A stretch of 64,000 nt of DNA, taken from positions 1-64,000 of the forward strand of contig NZ_BBIW01000001.1 in NCBI RefSeq assembly GCF_000732325.1. Reading direction: 5' to 3'. The position numbers and the translations under genes are program-made. Shown here piece by piece: positions 33,981-43,153 of this stretch. This DNA comes from Paenibacillus sp. TCA20 (lineage in GTDB: Bacteria; Bacillota; Bacilli; Paenibacillales; Paenibacillaceae). Position 1 is the first letter of the stretch; each line of letters opens with the position of its first letter. Below the pieces are notes generated by a model, which saw only the letters and a list, made by a program, of their open reading frames with translations, searched no databases and was not told the DNA's origin.

Positions 33981-35497
33981 CCTTTACGACCTCCCTTTTC
34001 CTGTCTGGCATCAAGAATCGCCTGCAGTCTTGCTACAAGAGTCGGCTCCATCTCAGCTGCTTCATGCTCGATCTCGGACTCGATCCGTTCCCAGGATTGC
34101 CTGAAACTGTTCTTAGCCAAGGACGGTGTCACACGATAGGAATTCCAGCCTTTTAGCGGTCCTGCTTTTAATGTAATTTCTCCATTCTTGACTACCAGCT
34201 TCTGCCCGATTTGTCCCGCCTTGATCGCCGCGCCGAACCGGCTCGATTTGGATACAACGGCTGCATATGCCTTCATCCCTGCGGTTTCGACCTTGTTGCC
34301 GTGTCCGCCCTCCACCTTGCGTCGTCGCAGCGATACCAGCATATCATGCAGAGGAATTTTGACCGGACAAGCCTCATAACAGGCACCACATAGACTTGAT
34401 GCATTGGCGATGTCATCCCATTCAGCCACATTCTTGTTCAGTGCAGGGGTGAGCACCGCACCAATCGGTCCACTGTATGTACTTCCATAAGCATGCCCGC
34501 CGATGTGCCGGTATACAGGACATGCATTCAGACATGCACCGCAGCGGATACAGTTGAGGAGCTCCTGAAATTCGGGATCACCAAGCTGAAGCGAACGTCC
34601 ATTATCCACAATAATGATATGCATTTGCTCTGGACCGTCTGCATCTGCATTCCGCTTCGGTCCTGTAATACCGGACATATACATTGTAATCCGCTGCCCC
34701 GTCGCTGATCTGGGAAGTAATGTGGCCATGACCTCCAGATCCGTCCATGACGGGATAATTCGCTCCATTCCCATCAGCGTAATCTGGGTCTTCGGCAGCG
34801 TGCTGACCATTCGGGCATTACCTTCATTCTCGAACAGCACCATGGAACCGGTCTCGGCGATTGCAAAATTGCAGCCTGTCATGCCGATATCTGCATCAAG
34901 GAAGCGCTCCCGCAATATTTTTCGAACAAAACCGGCAAGCACCGTCGTATCCGGAGGAAGTGTTTCTCCTGCAACTTCGGACAACAGCTCGGCAATCTGA
35001 TATCTGTTCTTGTGAATCGCGGGGATTACGATGTGCGAAGGCATCTCACCGGCCAGCTGAATAATGTATTCACCGAGATCGGTCTCAATCGCTTCGATTC
35101 CTGCCTGTTCCAGGGCATGATTAAGATGCAGCTCCTCCGACACCATGGATTTGGACTTGACGACGGACTTGGCACCACGGTGCTCTGCAATTTGCAGCGC
35201 AATACGAACGGCTTCTTCTCCCGTGTCGGCAAAATGAACATGAACCCCGTTCGCACGGGCATTCTCCACAAATAGATTCAAGTAATAATCCAAATGGGCG
35301 ATCGTATGCAGCCGGATCTGCCTCCCCTGCTCACGCCATTCTTCCCAGCGCCCATGCTCCTCGGAGGCCAGCTTCTTCCCGCCCCGGAGACGCTCTGTCG
35401 TAAATTTGACAGCTTTACGCAGGAACTCATCATTGAGCGCAAGACCGGCACGCTCCTTCACCTGAATCTTGGGACCTGCTGAACCCGGACTAATCAT
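33977..35497 (-). CDS. lutB: L-lactate utilisation iron-sulfur protein LutB
   Basis: The protein has 506 residues. The N-terminal LUD domain (KSVVKSKSMVSEELHLNHALEQ, GMTGCNFAIAETGSMVL) is followed by two 4Fe-4S cluster motifs, CIRCGACLNACPVYRHIGGHAYGS and SLCGACYEACPVKIPLHDM, and the C-terminal DUF3390 region. It is the electron-transferring subunit of the LutABC lactate oxidase. It overlaps lutA by ATGA at the 5' end and lutC by ATGA at the 3' end, so all three are translationally coupled and probably equimolar. Confidence 0.95.
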   Translation of the reverse strand: MISPGSAGPKIQVKERAGLALNDEFLRKAVKFTTERLRGGKKLASEEHGRWEEWREQGRQIRLHTIAHLDYYLNLFVENARANGVHVHFADTGEEAVRIALQIAEHRGAKSVVKSKSMVSEELHLNHALEQAGIEAIETDLGEYIIQLAGEMPSHIVIPAIHKNRYQIAELLSEVAGETLPPDTTVLAGFVRKILRERFLDADIGMTGCNFAIAETGSMVLFENEGNARMVSTLPKTQITLMGMERIIPSWTDLEVMATLLPRSATGQRITMYMSGITGPKRNADADGPEQMHIIIVDNGRSLQLGDPEFQELLNCIRCGACLNACPVYRHIGGHAYGSTYSGPIGAVLTPALNKNVAEWDDIANASSLCGACYEACPVKIPLHDMLVSLRRRKVEGGHGNKVETAGMKAYAAVVSKSSRFGAAIKAGQIGQKLVVKNGEITLKAGPLKGWNSYRVTPSLAKNSFRQSWERIESEIEHEAAEMEPTLVARLQAILDARQEKGGRKG

Positions 35498-36222
35498 GAC
35501 GATTTCACCCCCTCATACAACAGCTCAGCTAAATGCATGACTCGTACCGGTTTATTTCGATAACGAAGCTGACCCGCAATATTCATTAGACAAGCCATAT
35601 CCAATCCAACAAGCACCTCAGCCTCTGTATCAACGACATGCTCCGCCTTCTCTGTGACCATTGCGCCGGAAATATCCGGCATCTTCACGGCGAAAGTGCC
35701 TCCGAAACCGCAGCAATCCTCTGCAAAAGGCAGGGGCACAAAATCAATGCCTCTCACTTCCTGAAGCAGATCCATTGGTTCACTCTTTACTCCAAGCAGC
35801 CGGCTGCCGTGGCAAGAGGGGTGATAGGTCACCTTGTGTGGGAAAACAGCTCCTATATCCTTGATCCCCATCACATGGACGAGAAACTGTGTGAACTCAT
35901 AGGTCTTCGCTTCCAACCTTTTTGCTTTTTCCAGCATTAGCGGCTCGTCTTGGAACAAATTTGAATAATGATGAACCATATAAGTACAAGAACCGGATGG
36001 AGATACAACAAAGTCACTATCCTCAAAAGCATCCAGTATCGTTCTTGCTGCCGCTCTTGCCTCATCGAAATACCCGCTGTTATACGCAGGCTGGCCACAG
36101 CAGGTCTGGACTTTGGGAAAATCCAGCTTGATACCGTATCGGGCCAGTATGCGTACCATTGCTTCTCCTACCCTCGGATAGATCGCATCGCTGAGGCACG
36201 TAATAAATAAAGAGACCTTCAT
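35494..36222 (-). CDS. lutA: L-lactate utilisation protein LutA
   Basis: The protein has 242 residues with two CCG domains (Cys-rich, heterodisulfide-reductase-like): VQTCCGQPAYNSG with SPSGSCTYMVHHY, and YHPSCHGSRLLG with EDCCGFGGTFAVKMPDIS. These coordinate Fe-S clusters. It works with LutB and LutC in L-lactate oxidation. The gene starts 28 bp after the DeoR regulator stop, with Shine-Dalgarno AGGTG. In B. subtilis lutABC is an independent operon under LutR. Here it lies behind the rhamnose genes, whose end product is L-lactate, and no LutR-type GntR gene is nearby. Confidence 0.95.
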   Translation of the reverse strand: MKVSLFITCLSDAIYPRVGEAMVRILARYGIKLDFPKVQTCCGQPAYNSGYFDEARAAARTILDAFEDSDFVVSPSGSCTYMVHHYSNLFQDEPLMLEKAKRLEAKTYEFTQFLVHVMGIKDIGAVFPHKVTYHPSCHGSRLLGVKSEPMDLLQEVRGIDFVPLPFAEDCCGFGGTFAVKMPDISGAMVTEKAEHVVDTEAEVLVGLDMACLMNIAGQLRYRNKPVRVMHLAELLYEGVKSS

Positions 36223-36250
36223 TTGGAATACACCTCTTATCTACTCAAGA

Positions 36251-37015
36251 CTAAACTAGGGTGACATGTATTGAACGCTCTACAAGTGTTCTAGAAATCT
36301 CTTCTGGCAAATCATGACTTGTAATGATCTGCTGTACTCGATCAAGCCCGGAGACATGAGTAAGCGCCTGGACACCGAATTTGCTGGAATCTGCAAGTAA
36401 GAATACTTGATCTGACATTCCAATCATTCTCTGCTTCACTCTAGCCTGAAGTTCATTCATTTCACTGATGCCTCTCTCTAGATGAACACCTTGGCAGGAT
36501 AAAAAAAGCTTATCCACGTGATAGGTTTCCAGAGAGCGCTCTGCCAGCGGTCCTACAAAGGACATCGATTCAGGCAGAAGCTGACCGCCAGCAGCAATAA
36601 CTTCAATATGCTTTTTGCTGGACAATTCAGTCACCACCCGAATGGAATTCGTGAGGACCGTAAGCGGGATATTCGGTAAGCTCCGGGCTGTGTACCAGGC
36701 GGTCGTACTGGCATCAAGGAGAATCCGTTCATGAGGCTCTATAAATTTCAGCGCTTCAAGCGCAATGCGCCGTTTCTCCCCCATACGAGTGACTTCGCGT
36801 TCACTGTACGGTGTTTCGATATGTTCATCGATATGCTTTATACGTACAGCGCCGCCATGTGAACGTCTCAGCTTCCCCTCTTTTTCAAGCCGATCCAAAT
36901 CCCGCCGAATCGTCTCCTCTGTTACTTGGCATAAGCTGCTCAGCTCAGATACTCGAATACTCCCTCGATCATTAACAAGCCGAGTGATCGCCGCATAACG
37001 CTCAGCAACTAACAT
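36251..37015 (-). CDS. rhaR: DeoR-family regulator of the rhamnose operon
   Basis: The protein has 254 residues. The N-terminal DeoR winged helix (ERYAAITRLVNDRGSIRVSELSSLCQVTEETIRRDLDRLEKEG) is followed by a DeoRC sugar-phosphate sensor domain with ILLDASTTAWYTARSL, LTVLTNSI and LLADSSKFGVQALTHV. It is equivalent in family and position to B. subtilis RhaR (YulB). It probably represses the operon until rhamnulose-1-phosphate appears; the ligand is inferred from family. Shine-Dalgarno GGGAGGA precedes ATG. It is encoded inside the operon, between rhaB and lutA, so it is autoregulated if it acts on the operon promoter. Confidence 0.9.
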   Translation of the reverse strand: MLVAERYAAITRLVNDRGSIRVSELSSLCQVTEETIRRDLDRLEKEGKLRRSHGGAVRIKHIDEHIETPYSEREVTRMGEKRRIALEALKFIEPHERILLDASTTAWYTARSLPNIPLTVLTNSIRVVTELSSKKHIEVIAAGGQLLPESMSFVGPLAERSLETYHVDKLFLSCQGVHLERGISEMNELQARVKQRMIGMSDQVFLLADSSKFGVQALTHVSGLDRVQQIITSHDLPEEISRTLVERSIHVTLV

Positions 37016-37030
37016 AGGCTTCCTCCCAGA

Positions 37031-38509
37031 TTAAGCATAGGCAGCGAGACCTGTATATTTGGCAAAACTGCTGTACGCCTCTCTCCAGGCTTCCGCATGC
37101 TCCGGCTCATAGGTAAGGACAGGAAAAGAATCGCGTATAACGGCCCGCGCCTCCGCCGCACTCTTGAATATGCCCTGGTTCATCCACTGCACAACCAGAT
37201 TACCAATTGCACTTGCCTCTACAGGACCTGCATAGACGGGTTTACCAATCGCGCTTGCAGTCCAAGCACACAGCAGCTTATTATTGATGCCTCCGCCCAC
37301 CATATGAAGACCATCAAATTGCTGTCCGGATACCTGCTCTGTCATATCAAGCACATGCCTATATTTCAAGGCGAGGCTCTCAAGAATACATCGAACGATC
37401 TCCCCGTCAGATTGCGGTAACCCTTGACCGGTTCTGATCAGGTAGTCTTCCAAGCGGTCCGTCATAGTGCCTGCTGGCAAGAATGACGGATCGTCCGGAT
37501 CTATAAAATGTTGGAAAGGCTTAGCTTCTTGAGCAAGTGTTAAGATTTCATCATAGCTGTACGCTTTACCCGCACGTTTAAATTCTCGCAGCGTCTCCTG
37601 AAAGATCCAGAGTCCCATAATATTTTTGAGTAAACGATAAGTATGATTAGCTCCGCCCTCATTCGTGAAATTCAGCTGCTGAGAGGTTTCATTAATGACA
37701 GGGGCTTCCACCTCTGTTCCCATCAGTGACCAGGTTCCGCAGCTAAGATATGCGAATGATCGTGTTGTTGCCGGCACGGCAGCCACTGCAGAACCGGTAT
37801 CATGCTCAGCTACTGCTACAAAGCGAACACTAGGGATACCCAGCTCCTGCATTATGGAAGGTCTCAGCTCACCTGCATCCGATCCCGGAGTCAGCACCTT
37901 ACCGAACCATTCTTCCGGTACACCAATCCGGTATAGCAGCTCCGTATCCCAGTCCCCTGTTCGAGGGTTAAACAGCTGGGTTGTTGTGGCATTTGTAAAT
38001 TCGTTGAATTTCTCTCCCGTCAGGAAAAACCGCAGCAGATCCGGAATCATCAGAAAGTGGGCGGCTTCCTTCAGCATATAGGAGTTCTGCCGCTTAAGAG
38101 CGGCAAGCTGATATATCGTATTAAAGGGCAAGAATTGAATTCCTGTCTTTCGAAAAATGTGCTCTGCAGGAATCTTGGCGGTCACTTCCTCCATTACACC
38201 ATCCGTCCGTTTGTCGCGGTAATGATACGGATTTCCGAGCAGTTCCCCGTTCTGATTGAGGAGTCCGTAATCGACCGCCCAAGAATCAATGCCTATGCTG
38301 GTAATCTTCTCCCCCTGCAGCTTCACTTTGAGCATACCCTGCTTAAGCTCATGAAGAAGCCTAAGTATATCCCAGTGCAAGTGCTCTCCTGCCATAACCG
38401 GATCATTAGAGAAGCGGTGGATCTCCTTGATATGGATACGAGAGTCACTCAGCAGTCCAAGGACTGCTCGACCGCTTGAAGCTCCTAAATCATAGGCGAG
38501 AATGTTCAC
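37031..38509 (-). CDS. rhaB: Rhamnulokinase
   Basis: The protein has 492 residues from GTG 38509; a TTG one codon earlier is possible but lies closer to the GGGAGGGG. FGGY kinase motifs: ILAYDLGASSGRAVLG (phosphate 1), EHDTGSAVAAVPATTRSFAYLSCGTWSLMG, and DGLHMVGGGINNKLLCAWTASAIGKPVYAGP (adenosine). It phosphorylates L-rhamnulose to L-rhamnulose-1-phosphate. The start overlaps the rhaA stop as GTGA, so translation is coupled. Length and motifs are complete. Confidence 0.95.
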   Translation of the reverse strand: MNILAYDLGASSGRAVLGLLSDSRIHIKEIHRFSNDPVMAGEHLHWDILRLLHELKQGMLKVKLQGEKITSIGIDSWAVDYGLLNQNGELLGNPYHYRDKRTDGVMEEVTAKIPAEHIFRKTGIQFLPFNTIYQLAALKRQNSYMLKEAAHFLMIPDLLRFFLTGEKFNEFTNATTTQLFNPRTGDWDTELLYRIGVPEEWFGKVLTPGSDAGELRPSIMQELGIPSVRFVAVAEHDTGSAVAAVPATTRSFAYLSCGTWSLMGTEVEAPVINETSQQLNFTNEGGANHTYRLLKNIMGLWIFQETLREFKRAGKAYSYDEILTLAQEAKPFQHFIDPDDPSFLPAGTMTDRLEDYLIRTGQGLPQSDGEIVRCILESLALKYRHVLDMTEQVSGQQFDGLHMVGGGINNKLLCAWTASAIGKPVYAGPVEASAIGNLVVQWMNQGIFKSAAEARAVIRDSFPVLTYEPEHAEAWREAYSSFAKYTGLAAYA

Positions 38510-39726
38510 CAACTCGCCCCTCCCTTACCCCGTGCCTTAATTTCCTCCGGATAGCTGCTTGTCAAATAAGCCTCCATCGGATCAATCGGTAAGCCTTCTT
38601 CCTCTCTTACCGCATGCAGCAGCGGGGTCACATCAAATTCAGATGCCTTGCGAATCGCATGTTCAGCTGCCAGTACATCATTCTTCTCTTGTGCTGCCGC
38701 CACCTCTCTATGATCGATGAGAAGTGCTTTGGCATAGGCAGACTGAACATTCAGCACCGAACGAATCATCGCCGGTATTTTCTGCTCAATGTTATGGGAT
38801 TGATCCAGCATGTATGCAATGGAGCCTACTCCTCGTCTGATGCCTTCTTCTGAATCCGCAGCCCCGTTCAGAATTTGATAGAAGATAAGGAACAGCTCAT
38901 AAGGATTGACAGTTCCCACGATTAAGTCATCGTCCGCATATTTACGGCTGTTGAAATGGAATCCGCCTAATCGCTTCTCATCTATGAGATAGGCGACAAT
39001 GTGTTCAATATTCGCTCCGGGCAGATGATGACCTGTGTCAACGAGCACCTGTGCCTGATCCCCCAGCTTCAAGGCCATATTGTATGCCATGCCCCAGTCC
39101 GCCAGATCCGTATGATAGAATCCAGGCTCGAAGCATTTATATTCGATCAGCATCCGCATATCCTTCGTAAGCGCTTTATACATTTCGGATAAAGCTTCCT
39201 GCATCCAGTTTTTTCGCTGCCGGATGTCACCCTGCCCCGGATAGTTGGTCCCATCTGCAAACCAAAGGCTAAGATCACGAGAGCCTGTTTCCTTCGCAAT
39301 GTCAACGCATTCAAGAAGATGGTCCGTTGCCTTACGGCGCACAGCCGCATCACTGTTCGTTACACTTCCGAGCATATAGTCGTCTTCTTGAAAAAGATTC
39401 GGGTTCACTGCTCCGATCTGAAGTCCCAGGCTCTCCGCATGGGAACGAAGCTTGCCGTAATCCCCCACCTTATCCCAAGGAATATGAATGGCTACGGTTG
39501 GAGCAAGGCCAGTCAGGCGATGAACAATCGCCGCATCCTCCATTTTCTCGAATGGATCTCTCGGCACACCTTCCTTCTGAAATACTTTGAAGCGTGTTCC
39601 CGAATCACCATAACCCCAAGATGGTGTTTCAATCTTGAACTGCTTGATTTTGCGCTTGACTGCCTCTACATCAATTCCCCTTGCCGTTTGCTGCTCCTCA
39701 AACAATGCATAAGCTTTATCCGTCAT
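38506..39726 (-). CDS. rhaA: L-rhamnose isomerase (RhaI/RhaA type)
   Basis: The protein has 406 residues from ATG 39726; AAAGGAGAGG lies between this ATG and an upstream in-frame ATG, so the downstream one is used. The xylose-isomerase-like TIM barrel has VAIHIPWDKVGDYG, LWFADGTNYPGQGDIRQR, MLIEYKCFEPGFYHTDLADWG, VLVDTGHHLPGANIE and GGFHFNSRKYADDD, matching the TIGR02635 (Gram-positive/Pseudomonas) form. Glu, Asp and His in these blocks are the metal ligands. It converts L-rhamnose to L-rhamnulose. It lies 130 bp after rhaEW with a hairpin in between. Confidence 0.93.
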   Translation of the reverse strand: MTDKAYALFEEQQTARGIDVEAVKRKIKQFKIETPSWGYGDSGTRFKVFQKEGVPRDPFEKMEDAAIVHRLTGLAPTVAIHIPWDKVGDYGKLRSHAESLGLQIGAVNPNLFQEDDYMLGSVTNSDAAVRRKATDHLLECVDIAKETGSRDLSLWFADGTNYPGQGDIRQRKNWMQEALSEMYKALTKDMRMLIEYKCFEPGFYHTDLADWGMAYNMALKLGDQAQVLVDTGHHLPGANIEHIVAYLIDEKRLGGFHFNSRKYADDDLIVGTVNPYELFLIFYQILNGAADSEEGIRRGVGSIAYMLDQSHNIEQKIPAMIRSVLNVQSAYAKALLIDHREVAAAQEKNDVLAAEHAIRKASEFDVTPLLHAVREEEGLPIDPMEAYLTSSYPEEIKARGKGGASW

Positions 39727-39768
39727 CAGGACCTCTCCTTTGATCATATGTGATAAAAGAAAATGTAT

Positions 39769-39831
39769 CGCGCACTCGGAAGAAGTATGAGTTAGTTCAA
39801 ACCGTATATTTTGCCTCCTCCGAGGTGCGCG
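39769..39831 (-). promoter_or_regulatory. Hairpin in the rhaEW-rhaA gap
   Basis: CGCGCACTCGGA and TCCGAGGTGCGCG pair with a single bulged base across a 38-nt loop, inside the 130-bp gap between rhaEW and rhaA. There is no T tract, so it is not a standard terminator. It could be an RNA processing or stabilising element, or a binding site. Confidence 0.5.
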
Positions 39832-39856
39832 GTGTATCGAACATCAAACTGAAGAT

Positions 39857-41926
39857 TTAACGTGTAAATGCAGCCGGGACTCCACCGTCAATGGTGAGCA
39901 TGCAGCCTGTTGTTTTCTCGGCCTTCGATGAGGCAAAGAAAGCAACACCTTCGGCTATATCCCTAGGGTAAATGTTGACGAGCAGTGTGGTACGCTTGCG
40001 ATAATGCTCCTCCAGCTGATCTGGCTCAATACCATAAGCCGCCGCTCGCTCATTGCGCCAGTTGGAATTCCAGATTGCAGACCCCTGCAGAATGGCATCC
40101 GGCAAAATCGTATTGACACGAATACCATATTCTCCGCCTTCGGCTGCGATGCAGCGGGCGAGATGAGCTTCAAGTGCTTTGGCTGAGCTGTAGGCCGTGA
40201 CATTCTTACCGGCATAGATGGAATTTTTGGAGCCGATAAACACCATGCTTCCTCCAATGCCCTGTTCCTTCATTAGCTTAAAGGCTTCGCGTGCGACCAG
40301 AAAATATCCTGTTCCGAGCACATTGATATTGAGGTTCCATTCCTTAAGAGATGTTTCATCAAATGGACTGGACGTGGCCAGACCGGCATTATTCACAATA
40401 ATATCAACTCCGCCGTAGGTCAGTGCAGTTTCAGCATATGCTCTCTGAATCTGCTCTTCACTGGTTACATCCATCTGAACTGGAATTGCCCGCTGTTCGC
40501 CGTACTGGCTGTTTAGTTCGTCAGCTACCTTCTGAGCACCTTCCAAATTCAGATCGGCAAGTACAACGTGGGCACCTTCAGATACAAGCAGTCTTGCGGT
40601 TTCACTGCCGATGCCTCCAGCTCCACCTGTAATAAGAGCTACTTTCCTAGAGAACTCGGTCTCTGCCGGCGCAAGCGACAATTTGTACAGCTCCAGCGGC
40701 CAGTATTCCACATTGTAGGATTCGTTCTCACTAAGCGACACGAACTGGCCTAGCGTAGTAGCTCCTCTCATAACAGCTATCGCACGATGATACAGGGCAC
40801 CGCTTACTTTGGAATTAGTCCAGCTCTTTCCTGTGTTAATCATTCCGATACCAGGAATAAGAATGACCCGCGGCGCGGCTTCGAACATGATGTCCCCTTC
40901 ATGCTTATTACGTTCGAAGTACTGTTCATAATACGCTTTATAATCCTTGATGGCTGAGCCTAACAGCTCCTTAAGTCCTTCAACATCCCCTTCATCTGGA
41001 GTCCAGTTCACGAAGAGGGGAACAACCTTGGTATGTACTAAATGATCCGGACAGGCGGCACCAATCTGAGACAGCTCGGCAGAATCTCTGCCATTTACGA
41101 ACTGCAGCACATCTTCTGCATCGTCATAGGTCAAGATCATCTTCTTCTCGTCGCTGACAGCTCCGCGAATGAGCGGCATCATCTGTGCTGCAATATCCTT
41201 TCTGACCTGTTGAGGCAGTGCGTCATGTTGGGCTCCTCCGAACAGACTAGTCTCATCTATTTTGGACTCAATATAGCTCTCTGCTTCATTAATGACGCTG
41301 ATGGTCTTCGCATAAGCTTCCTCTGAAGTGCTTCCCCATGTAACCAGTCCATGCTTCTCCATAAGAACAAGTTCAGCCTGCGGGTTATTAATGACGCCTT
41401 CCGCAATCATCTTGGATAACGTAAATCCTGGACGAACATAGGAAACCCATACAAACCGGTCTCCGAAGATTTCCTTCGCTATTTCACGGCCGTTATCCGC
41501 ACAGCAGATGCTGATGATGGAATCCGGGTGTGTATGATCAACATGAGGATGTGGTATAAAGGCATGCAGCAGCGTTTCAATGGAGGCACGCGGATGCTTC
41601 GCATCAATCATACAGTTGGCCAGATAAGCAACCATATCCTCGTCCGTCATTTCCTCTCTCTCCATCAGCGGTCTAATATCGTCGAGCCGAAGACCGGTGA
41701 AATGACCCGCCTTCATCGTTGCCAGATCCGATCCGCTGCCCTTAACATACATAACCTCAACATCTCTGCCACGAAAATCTTGGATAACCGTCTTGCTGGA
41801 AGTGTTGCCGCCTCCCCAGTTGCACACCCTCCGATCCGAACCAATCAGATTCGAACGATAAACTAACCTTTCGAGCCCTTCCTTTAATTGTCCTGCATTG
41901 GATTCATCCCACAGATTCTGAACCAT
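39857..41926 (-). CDS. rhaEW: Bifunctional rhamnulose-1-phosphate aldolase / L-lactaldehyde dehydrogenase
   Basis: The protein has 689 residues from ATG 41926 (GGGAGGATC upstream; a TTG five codons earlier overlaps the Shine-Dalgarno). Residues 1 to about 400 form a class II aldolase domain (CNWGGGNTSSK, HPRASIETLLHAFIPHPHVDHTHPD, MEKHGLVTWG). Residues about 430-689 form a short-chain dehydrogenase (ALITGGAGGIGSETARLL, IIVNNAGLA, YSSAKALEAHLARCIAAEGG). It corresponds to B. subtilis YuxG/RhaEW. It cleaves rhamnulose-1-phosphate to DHAP and L-lactaldehyde and oxidises the latter to L-lactate. That product feeds LutABC encoded further down the same operon. Confidence 0.93.
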   Translation of the reverse strand: MVQNLWDESNAGQLKEGLERLVYRSNLIGSDRRVCNWGGGNTSSKTVIQDFRGRDVEVMYVKGSGSDLATMKAGHFTGLRLDDIRPLMEREEMTDEDMVAYLANCMIDAKHPRASIETLLHAFIPHPHVDHTHPDSIISICCADNGREIAKEIFGDRFVWVSYVRPGFTLSKMIAEGVINNPQAELVLMEKHGLVTWGSTSEEAYAKTISVINEAESYIESKIDETSLFGGAQHDALPQQVRKDIAAQMMPLIRGAVSDEKKMILTYDDAEDVLQFVNGRDSAELSQIGAACPDHLVHTKVVPLFVNWTPDEGDVEGLKELLGSAIKDYKAYYEQYFERNKHEGDIMFEAAPRVILIPGIGMINTGKSWTNSKVSGALYHRAIAVMRGATTLGQFVSLSENESYNVEYWPLELYKLSLAPAETEFSRKVALITGGAGGIGSETARLLVSEGAHVVLADLNLEGAQKVADELNSQYGEQRAIPVQMDVTSEEQIQRAYAETALTYGGVDIIVNNAGLATSSPFDETSLKEWNLNINVLGTGYFLVAREAFKLMKEQGIGGSMVFIGSKNSIYAGKNVTAYSSAKALEAHLARCIAAEGGEYGIRVNTILPDAILQGSAIWNSNWRNERAAAYGIEPDQLEEHYRKRTTLLVNIYPRDIAEGVAFFASSKAEKTTGCMLTIDGGVPAAFTR

Positions 41927-41959
41927 GATCGATCCTCCCAAAATGTTGTTTTTGTACTG

Positions 41960-41975
41960 TTGTAAACGCTTAATT
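41960..41975. promoter_or_regulatory. cre-like CcpA site upstream of rhaEW
   Basis: TTGTAAACGCTTAATT matches the catabolite-responsive element WTGNNARCGNWWWCAW at all but one position and lies 34 bp before the rhaEW start codon. This would place the whole rhamnose-lactate operon under carbon catabolite repression. Recognised by eye. Confidence 0.6.
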
Positions 41976-42239
41976 GGAGTATATCACTTTTATTTTGGTT
42001 TGAATATGATTATTTTTAAGAAAATTTATTATACAAACAAATAAAAACAACATATTTTATGTTTGTTTCGAAGAATAAATCTATTTTTTTATCGGAGCAC
42101 ATGTATCGCACGAACATCCGACATACACGATAAAGAAGGTACCAGCTGCAACTCTCCCGCATTGTCCATTTACACTGCGCATAAATTAGGAATAGAGTAA
42201 GCTGAGTTTACTATTTTGATTAGAAGGAGTGAGTACAGC

Positions 42240-43064
42240 ATGTTCATTGAAGTGGAATCCGGTGTAAATCTGTATGTTGAAGACCTGCGTCCACAGGATG
42301 GCGGAAATGGACATACCCTCATGTTCCTGCACGGGTGGCCGGGCAATCATCGTGTCTTTGACTATGCTTATCAGATCCTCCCTCATCACCGGTTCCGCTG
42401 TATCGGCCTCGATTTTAGAGGTTTTGGCAAATCCGATAAGCCTTGGCATGGTTATCATTATGATCGAATGGCAGAAGACCTGTCCGTCGTTATTGATATG
42501 CTGGATCTGAAGAATGTAACCCTCGTCGGATACTCACTGGGTGGTTCGATCGCGATTCGATATATGTCCAAATATCATCATGGCTCAAAAATTGATAAGC
42601 TTATACTGGTGTCCGCAGCGGCCCCTGCCTTTGCCAAAAGAGAAGAGTCATCAACCTACGGCATTCCGCTTCCAATGCTTGATCAGCTGATTGATCAGCT
42701 CCATCAAGATCTGCCGCAAGCGATCACTGATTTCTCAGGAACACTATTTCATCGTTATGTCAGTCCAGAGTATCGGAATTGGTTTTTGCACAATTGTATG
42801 GAGAGCGCGTCGTACGCACTTATTCAAACCGCAGTCGCACTCCGAGATGAAGATTTATTAGAGGATATGACATATATCGAGGTGCCTACAGGCATATTCC
42901 ACGGTATTCATGATCAAATCGTTCCCTTCACAGCGGCCGTAGCCATCCAGCAGGAAATTCCGGGCTCACTGATCTACCGATTTGAGCAAAGCGGACATCA
43001 TCTTATATATGACGAAAAGGAAAGATTTCTATCTACCCTGCTGTCTTTTTTGAAAAATCGCTGA
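42240..43064 (+). CDS. Alpha/beta hydrolase
   Basis: The protein has 274 residues from ATG 42240, eight nt after AGAAGGAG; the frame extends eight codons upstream but without a ribosome binding site. Standard fold motifs: MFLHGWPGNHRVFD (oxyanion), LDFRGFGKSDKPWHGY, nucleophile Ser in VGYSLGGSIAIRY, acid Asp in HGIHDQIVPF and His in SGHHLIYDEKE. It is close to haloperoxidase-like esterases (family S33). The substrate is unknown. It stands divergent from rhaEW with about 300 bp of AT-rich sequence between. Confidence 0.9.
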   Translation: MFIEVESGVNLYVEDLRPQDGGNGHTLMFLHGWPGNHRVFDYAYQILPHHRFRCIGLDFRGFGKSDKPWHGYHYDRMAEDLSVVIDMLDLKNVTLVGYSLGGSIAIRYMSKYHHGSKIDKLILVSAAAPAFAKREESSTYGIPLPMLDQLIDQLHQDLPQAITDFSGTLFHRYVSPEYRNWFLHNCMESASYALIQTAVALRDEDLLEDMTYIEVPTGIFHGIHDQIVPFTAAVAIQQEIPGSLIYRFEQSGHHLIYDEKERFLSTLLSFLKNR

Positions 43065-43153
43065 AGAGATCATCGTTCTTTCGTTTAATCACCATGAGAA
43101 CAAGGGTATAATATACAAGCTAAACAACTAGACCAAAGGTGATGAGACAAGCG

